Shown: positions 7,088 to 12,329 of the stretch, one piece after another
Layout of the letters: every line of letters begins with the position of its first letter
Numbering within the stretch: position 1 is the first letter of the stretch
Assembly (NCBI GenBank): GCA_034696485.1
Contig: JAQIWT010001124.1
Span: 1-12,329 of the forward strand
Source: Isohypsibius dastychi
Lineage: Eukaryota > Tardigrada > Eutardigrada > Parachela > Isohypsibiidae
DNA length: 12,329 nt
Direction: 5' to 3'
The notes under the pieces: generated by a model
Databases searched by the model: none
Told to the model about the DNA's origin: nothing
The model's input: only the letters and a program-made list of their open reading frames with translations
Translations under genes and position numbers: made by a program

Positions 7088-8902
7088 GTAAGTTCCAATC
7101 AGCTTTCAGAAAGAAACTGCGTGATCAATATCGTCATCGGTTTCGTTGTAACTACATGGGTACAAACATATTTTCCGAAAATAGCAGTGAGAATCGTTAC
7201 TGTGCCGAAGTTTTGGAGCTGCCAAATTCCAAACCCCGTTTGTAAGTTTAAATTTACCAGCTTGTGAGGCAAACAGAAAATTCCTGTTAAGATGGGCGTA
7301 AATCAACTCAACGGATAATTTTTAAGGATTTTGTAATATGATCGACTCGATTGGATGATGAACGCTCATTGAGCGGAACGAGAGAAAATCATGCTGAACA
7401 GCCGCGAAGTTTATTCCAAGTTGGGCAAAAGTGAAGTGAAGTTGATCGAAGCGAAGCTTCGATGCAAGCTCGAAAAGTGAGATGTCAAAGATGATAATGA
7501 AATAAGCGAGTGTTAAGCACTTGTCAAGTTCGGCTTGACAACAAAGTCCAGAAAGAAGGAAAACCACAACACGGCAGTCCAAAGTTAAATAGCCAGAATC
7601 AGTGCCTCACGCGAAAAGCAATTTGCTATACAAGCCAGATATCAAGCTGTGAATCGAATCAGTTGGACATTTTAGAAGGGATCACGTGACTGGAAATCGA
7701 CTGAGCGGAGAGAGAGATTCAACGACAGCATAACGAAATCATTTTTCTGGAAGACAAAGTTGCACCCATTTCGCAAAACCCCAGACAGCCATTTTAAAGA
7801 GCATCAAATTCTGTACATGCTACGCTCAAGAAACTCAGGAATCAGTTTAAAAAAACCGAGTTTTTTCCTTTCAAATGCTGACCAGCAAAAAAAGTCATCG
7901 GTCTTACTGCATATTACTATTACCTTTTGAAACGCGCGATAATAATAATTGCCGCATAGACAGCACGGATTCTGTCTGGCTATTCAGCGGGCGTCAGGTT
8001 CACCCTTGTTCAAATTCAAAGCTCTGGCGATTTGTTTCAGAAAGCGACAGAAGCTCGAGTTTCGCACAGGCAGAAAATGGCGAATCGACAATTTTTCTGA
8101 GATATTCCATACATGATACATTCGCATAAACAGCGAGGCCCAATAGGTCTTGCGGTTTTCTGACGTCTCTTGGTGGACTACAATACTGTCTTGACGTCAG
8201 AGAACTACTCATTGGGCTCTGGTGTACGCGGAGAACTCCTATCGCTTTTTCTTTACTCAGCTTCAAAATTTTCCTAGGACCTTCCTTCCCCAAAAACTAA
8301 CCACCTAGCACCTGACTGGTTGGTTACAGTATTGGTATCGACAGTACTTGCTTGCTTTGAGCGGAGAATTGCGGGGAAGTTTCACAGCGAAGGCTTCAGA
8401 TTCCCTGATAAATGTTCAAAACTCATCGCTCTCCGCACTGTCTGAAATAATGCCGCAAGTCTTTGTCATACTGATTAGTTTTTTCTTTCGTCTATTTTTG
8501 TCGGCCGAGTTCCAGCTGATCGGCTATCTGAAAAACGTTAGAATTATCTGGGCAACCATGCGTACCCTGTAGTTTCTCGAGTGAGTCTAATCGCTGAACC
8601 GCTGTATGTACATGTAAGTGTAAGTGTAGTGCAATTCGAATGTACAGTAGTACGGTTCGAGGCATTCGGGGGCAGTAGTTTGATGTCATACATAATCGCT
8701 AGATGATCGATACGAAAACCAATGAAGACTGAGTATTCTCTTTACCAATCCGCTTCAGCAGGACAAACATAGTTCTGTTTGAAACTAAATTTGTTTTATT
8801 CGTCGGCTCAACAGTCCAACTGACTCATACGGCCGCCGACTCAATCATGCAGATGCAGTACCTTTTGGGCAGTGGTTATTGATATGAGTTCAGGATGTCG
8901 GT
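7088..8902. other. Non-coding or unrecognised stretch
   Basis: No ORF here is convincing: the longer ones start at non-ATG codons or lack recognisable composition. Possible plus-strand splice acceptors with pyrimidine tracts occur near 7887 and 8517, but no coding exon follows clearly. A perfect CRE-like TGACGTCA lies at 8192-8199, pairing with TCTGACGTC at 8158-8166 as a 9-bp inverted repeat. The stretch may be an intron of the transcript starting near 6866. Confidence 0.4.
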
Positions 8903-8923
8903 GGGGGGGGGGGGGGGGGGGGG
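8903..8923 (+). repeat. Homopolymer run of 21 G
   Basis: Twenty-one consecutive G residues preceded by CGGT and followed by TGG. It can form a G-quadruplex and is prone to length error in sequencing. It creates false proline-rich frames on the minus strand. Confidence 0.95.
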
Positions 8924-9292
8924 TGGTCAAGGGAGGATTGGAAGATCTCTTATACCCTGAAAAACTTAGCCCCGCCTCGTATACACAAATGGGTGGCGGG
9001 GCATGCAAGCTATTAATTTTATGCCCGTCGATCTGCCGGACACTTTGGTCGGTTACACTGTGAGAACAACGGACGGAGTGGGTGAAGAGCCAATCAATAA
9101 ATGCTCTTCGTTCTACTGATATTCTTTTTTCAACCAACATATTGCAGTCTCAGCCTGATTTGTGATGCTGGCTGCACAGATGTGGTAGTCGCCCGAATAA
9201 TGTAGTCAATGCCCAACGCCAGGGGGTACCACCATGTATCACTTTTGAGGACGATCATCTTTTAAACGCGAAACCGCAGTATCGATTGGCTG

Positions 9293-9675
9293 GTGACACT
9301 CCGCCCCAATGTGCGAGTTTGAGATGAGAGATGACAGCACGCCAAGCTGTCACAAGAAGTGCTCAAACCGTGCGACCACTTCGGCATCGAACGTGTGAGT
9401 CTTTTGCGTAGAGGTTGCTTATCGCGTTGGGGGTTGACTTGCAATGCGTGTTCACAATTGTGCGCGAACGCGCAATCTGATTTTTGTGCCTCGCAGAATC
9501 AAATTAAAGCATATTAAATTTCTCGAAATATGCGTCATTTTCTTCCTGGTCTAGCTCAATATCTATAATATGGAAGTCTAACACGTGATGTTTAAGCACA
9601 GGCAGTGCTCACAGGGTGTCACGAAGAGAGCTTAAAATCGTTTGACCACTTGAGCGCCAAATGTGCGAGTTTTTC
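9293..9675 (+). repeat. Three diverged copies of a short repeat
   Basis: Units at about 9293-9320, 9347-9405 and 9616-9675 share the pattern TGAC(C)ACTY...GCNNCAANGTGYGAGT. The second and third units align over about 60 bp, including GTCAC at the left and GACCACTT in the middle, at roughly two-thirds identity by eye with one indel. They may be decayed copies of a dispersed repeat or diverged duplicated exons. No intact coding frame is shared by all three. Confidence 0.45.
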
Positions 9676-9930
9676 TGCGGGAAAGAAGGGGAGACCGGTA
9701 CCGAACATTGCAATGGAGGACGAACCCAAGGGAGTCATTGCATTGATTGAAATCTGCTCAATGTGGGTTCCATCTTTCTATCAACCAAATCACACAAGTA
9801 TTTGCTCAAGAAATATGCAATGCGAGACTTGCAAGATTGTTTTAAATGTGTAACGGAAGCTCCATAATTAATATAAAATTTCCAAAGGAAACTTTTCCCC
9901 TTTTTACGGAGACACCACCAGCCACTAGGG

Positions 9931-10740
9931 TTATTTTACTCTTTTGTTAAACTTACTTGAGTTGGAATACTGGTTTCTGTAAATCACTAGTTCTCGGAGA
10001 TAATCAAGTTGAACCTGGCTCAGCGTCTTCACTTGATCAAGTGCATCGAAGTCGTAACATACCGACCCGAAAACTTCCTTCGCCAACTCATTGCCGTGCA
10101 TATAGGCATTCATGGCCTCGCTGGTGCACTTGAGGAAAACCTTGGCTCGCTCTTCTTGGGTGAGATTTGGTACGGAGGGGGGCGCTGGGATATATGGATT
10201 CGGATGCGTACTGTGATCGACAAGTCTGTCATAATAAGCCTGCTTTTCATCTGCTCGAAGAGTCTTGTTAATAGCCATGTTCTCCAGGCCCCAAACATAA
10301 AAGTATCGCGCCCCAATCTCTGCGACTATGGCGGTATAATCATGGCGACTACCAGGGTCACTGATGCTTTCTATAAAGCTACGTACGTCCATGTTGCGTA
10401 CGGTCTTTCTCGATGTTGCATTGCACACTGATGTACCCAGATTACTGCATCCAACGTGTTTGCGTTCTCGATAATACACCCTGCAGCTCTGTGCACCAAG
10501 AATCATGTTGTAATCCTTGTCGATAACACTGCGTGCAAGTTCGATTTCCGTTATATTACTCCGAAAATAGTGGTCCACTCTGTGTGATAGGGCTTGATTT
10601 TGAGCTCCCGTGAGGCTGTGCATTTCCAGTTGTTCCACTGCTGCTCCCCATTTGTCAATAAAAGCTTGGGCATTGTCGTGCTTCAGTTTCCCAATCTCCG
10701 ATAACAAAGCAGTCAGCTTGTCAGCCGTGTTGCCAGCCAT
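9931..10740 (-). CDS. Orphan 269-residue protein, probably part of a spliced secreted protein
   Basis: I do not recognise the family. The 269-codon ORF is by far the longest outside the LINE. The N-terminal 40 residues look helical and amphipathic (KLTALLSEIGKLKHD). Five Cys occur at 86, 98, 106, 205 and 228, with five N-glycosylation sequons (N62, N107, N158, N192, N260) and a proline-rich segment at about 179-192 before a second helical region. This ORF itself has no signal peptide or membrane segment. In-frame TAA lies 11 codons upstream of the ATG, and +4 is G. A 27-codon ORF at 10838-10755 in another frame encodes a signal-peptide-like stretch and could be exon 1. A GTAAGT donor at 9956 within the last codons suggests that the final eight residues may be intron. 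The protein may be extracellular, but no function is assignable. Confidence 0.6.
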   Translation of the reverse strand: MAGNTADKLTALLSEIGKLKHDNAQAFIDKWGAAVEQLEMHSLTGAQNQALSHRVDHYFRSNITEIELARSVIDKDYNMILGAQSCRVYYRERKHVGCSNLGTSVCNATSRKTVRNMDVRSFIESISDPGSRHDYTAIVAEIGARYFYVWGLENMAINKTLRADEKQAYYDRLVDHSTHPNPYIPAPPSVPNLTQEERAKVFLKCTSEAMNAYMHGNELAKEVFGSVCYDFDALDQVKTLSQVQLDYLRELVIYRNQYSNSSKFNKRVK

Positions 10741-10754
10741 TCGAAGGAGTGGGA

Positions 10755-10838
10755 TCAGAGGGAAATACGATTATGTCTCAGGACAGCAGTGTACGACAGA
10801 AGCAAAACCAGTACTGGTGTGGCTACAGCTGAAAGCAT
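10755..10838 (-). CDS. Signal-peptide-like short ORF, possible first exon of the orphan gene
   Basis: ATG at 10838 has A at -3 and opens 27 codons ending in TGA. The product begins MLSAVATPVLVLLLSYTAVL, a typical secretory signal core. It ends 14 bases before the ATG of the 269-codon ORF and is in a different frame. Splicing from donor GTCCTG (10784) to the AG before 10716 would join them in phase 0 with a 68-bp intron, close to the introns of the Kazal-like genes. That donor is weak, so the join is an inference. It could instead be an upstream ORF or chance. Confidence 0.4.
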   Translation of the reverse strand: MLSAVATPVLVLLLSYTAVLRHNRISL

Positions 10839-11534
10839 CGTTCAGCTTTGCCGACCGATTCCAGTGACTGGTTATGGCGATGACTGAAGACAATGTGCTG
10901 AATCCGGTTGTACTGGTAACGTCCAGAAAATTCCGAGTAATTTAAGTAATTGTGGAATTGCTACAAGTTTATACAACACCCCCAAACCCCGATTTGAAAT
11001 CCATCTAGGCTCGTTCCTACTGCACTGTATTTGGTTTGGTGGGGAAAAGACCTCCTCCGGAATAGGAGTGTGGTATGGATTAATGATTTGCTGCTCGAGA
11101 ACCATTTTGCGCTATGATATGATGGCTCGTCACGCAAGAGTAAAATGCACAACTAGGAAGCCACATTTCCTGGCCAGATTGCTGACTGGTCGTCCATTCG
11201 CTCCGCTTACTGGTTTTACAAAACGGTTTGTTGATCGATCGCGAGATGTGTTTCCCGGTTCGATCCGATTGCGTTATTTGGCACTACACCCCCCCCCCTG
11301 CCTGTTCTGGCTCGCCCTGTCGAATTTTTTGTCGGATCCCGTGATCATTTCGCTCAATTTTCCGCCAGCCCAGGTTGGTTCGATGTACTGTACGTACGTA
11401 TTCGCAGCGTACCTTGAACTGTGTGGCGACGTGCTTCCGATGTTTTAAATGAGGTTTTCTATGTTGTCTGTGTATTGCAACTGTATTGCAACGGCTGGCT
11501 AATTTGTTTTGATTCCGATAAAATATACCTGCAA
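10839..11534. other. Upstream region of the orphan gene and unassigned DNA
   Basis: The part nearest 10839 would be the promoter of the minus-strand orphan gene; no clear TATA box is seen. An open plus-strand frame at 11068-11448 begins at GTG and has no recognisable features. A run of ten C lies at 11289-11298. Confidence 0.4.
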
Positions 11535-11582
11535 AAGCCTCGAGGGCTTCTGAAGTTCAAGAACCCTCGAGGGTTCCTGAAC
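11535..11582. repeat. Two adjacent palindromes sharing CCTCGAGGG
   Basis: The second (11555-11582) is a 28-bp inverted repeat centred on CTCGAG, with 12-bp arms differing at one base. The first (11535-11549) is a shorter imperfect palindrome with the same centre. They could form a cruciform or hairpin or be a dyad binding site. Function is unknown. Confidence 0.6.
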
Positions 11583-11710
11583 ATACATGTCCCCCCACCT
11601 TCTGGAATACGGTGTGTTTTTTCCCCAAAATCTTGAGATTACTCGGTGCGCGACATGTGTTAAAACGTTTAAAGAATTAATTGTCTAATGAGCGCCACTC
11701 ATATGATTAA

Positions 11711-11785
11711 TCCATGAGTGATTGGAAGAGTGAGTGGGTGCATTAGTGGGCGAATGGGTGAGTGAGTGGGCGGATGAGTGGGCGA
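11711..11785 (+). repeat. Degenerate GAGTGGGC-type tandem repeat
   Basis: Words such as GAGTGAGTGGGTG, AGTGGGCGAATGGGTG and GAGTGGGCGGATGAGTGGGC follow one another, a degenerate minisatellite of roughly 8-12 bp units. It yields a false His/Pro-rich reading on the minus strand. Confidence 0.6.
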
Positions 11786-11810
11786 AATTTTACGTGAGCG
11801 AGAGGCATTT

Positions 11811-11905
11811 GATAGAGACCAGAGAGACTTTTGAGGGAGAGCGGCCAAAAGTATGGGATTGCAGGCCTGCCTCACTGTAAATCGATAGAGACCAGGGAGA
11901 CTTTT
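11811..11905 (+). repeat. Direct repeat of 22 bp, spaced 73 bp apart (starts)
   Basis: GATAGAGACCAGAGAGACTT at 11811 recurs at 11884 as GATAGAGACCAGGGAGACTT; both extend to TTTT, with one mismatch in 22. It may be an internal duplication of a local repeat element. Confidence 0.75.
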
Positions 11906-11958
11906 CCGTACTTTTTTCATCGATACTTTAGGACCTCGGATTGCGGTACAACTGTAAA

Positions 11959-11983
11959 GTCCCCCCGCCTTGAGCGGAGGGAC
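11959..11983. repeat. GC-rich hairpin
   Basis: GTCCCCCCGC, five-base loop CTTGA, then GCGGAGGGAC form a 10-bp stem with one C-A mismatch when read on the plus strand, followed by an A-rich stretch. It may be a structured part of a dispersed repeat together with the direct repeat just upstream. Confidence 0.55.
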
Positions 11984-12329
11984 AAAAATTGTTCTTTTGG
12001 GCTTGGTAGGGTATGGGGTACGGCACAGAGATGCAAAGTGAGTTCCTCTGGTACAGTATTGTCGCACTGACCGACAACTTCGAATGTCTCAAGCATGTCT
12101 TTTCTTTATAAATGTGACTGCGAAACAGGGCCCGCTGCTTTGCTATCATAGATTAAAAGTCATGAGCTAGGGGTGAACGTCGGGTTTCCGAGGAGACCAG
12201 ATCCGTACACATGGGAAAATAAACGAACTGTAATGGTTTGTTTACATTTTTGAAACTGAATGGCACCCATGTGGTCATGAACCAGCCAGGTGCTCCCGTG
12301 GCTCGTTCTCACGACAATAGAATCTATCA
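11984..12329. other. Unassigned right end
   Basis: No gene is supported. A plus-strand TTTATAAAT near 12104 has no associated gene. The words CACATGGG (about 12208) and CCCATGTG (about 12267) form a short inverted pair. Confidence 0.4.

Noticed and set aside
7322-7582. Minus-strand 86-codon ORF with a signal-peptide-like beginning
   Set aside because: It begins at TTG rather than ATG, with no splice signals or homology to support it.
8000-8293. Minus-strand 97-codon ORF
   Set aside because: Non-ATG start and unremarkable composition; likely random.
8841-9140. Minus-strand 99-codon proline-rich ORF
   Set aside because: It is produced by reading through the run of 21 G and has no other support.
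11255-11270. GGTTCGATCC resembling a tRNA B box
   Set aside because: The bases on either side do not pair as a T-arm stem and no A box or acceptor stem fits.
11068-11448. Plus-strand 126-codon ORF
   Set aside because: It begins at GTG, has no recognisable domain and runs through a C homopolymer.
11699-12067. Minus-strand 122-codon ORF
   Set aside because: Its His/Pro-rich part is the degenerate repeat and the rest covers the hairpin and direct repeats; no domain or promoter.
1-12329. CRISPR arrays, bacterial operons, rRNA genes
   Set aside because: No regularly spaced repeats, Shine-Dalgarno-led gene clusters or rRNA-like conserved stretches were seen.

Overview
This looks like nuclear DNA from an invertebrate animal. 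It is sparse in coding sequence, its genes have short GT-AG introns (62-205 bp), and it carries an intact animal-type non-LTR retrotransposon. Nothing here has bacterial gene organisation. I cannot name the phylum with confidence; a small-genome ecdysozoan such as a tardigrade, nematode or arthropod would fit.

Layout. On the minus strand at 212-766 and 1936-2633 lie two tandem paralogues of a three-exon gene for a small secreted Kazal-type (agrin/follistatin-like) protease-inhibitor protein. Exon 2 is 153 bp in both copies, all introns in the basic model are phase 1, and the homology runs into the upstream region. Each copy carries one different lesion: an in-frame TGA in copy 1, and a one-base deletion just inside exon 3 in copy 2. 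Copy 2 also has a spare splice donor 4 bp downstream whose use would restore the frame.

A full non-LTR retrotransposon of the Jockey/CR1/L2 type occupies about 3111-6268 on the minus strand. It has one unbroken 961-residue endonuclease plus reverse transcriptase ORF, a short 3' UTR, an A/T-rich tail and a candidate 12-bp target-site duplication with 11 of 12 matches. No ORF1 is visible.

From 6836 a good plus-strand TATA box, followed about 250 bp later by a consensus splice donor, suggests the leader exon of an otherwise unseen plus-strand gene. From 7088 to 9930 I find no convincing gene, only short repeats and a run of 21 G.

At 9931-10740 (minus) is a 269-codon orphan ORF with five cysteines and five N-glycosylation sequons. 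A separate reading frame just upstream encodes a signal-peptide-like segment, and a strong donor lies near the ORF's 3' end, so the real gene is probably spliced and secreted. The last 1.6 kb is non-coding as far as I can tell and holds palindromes, a degenerate repeat, a direct repeat and a GC hairpin.

No operon-like cooperation is visible. The main biology is local duplication and decay of a secreted inhibitor family next to a young LINE insertion, plus an orphan, possibly lineage-specific, secreted protein.
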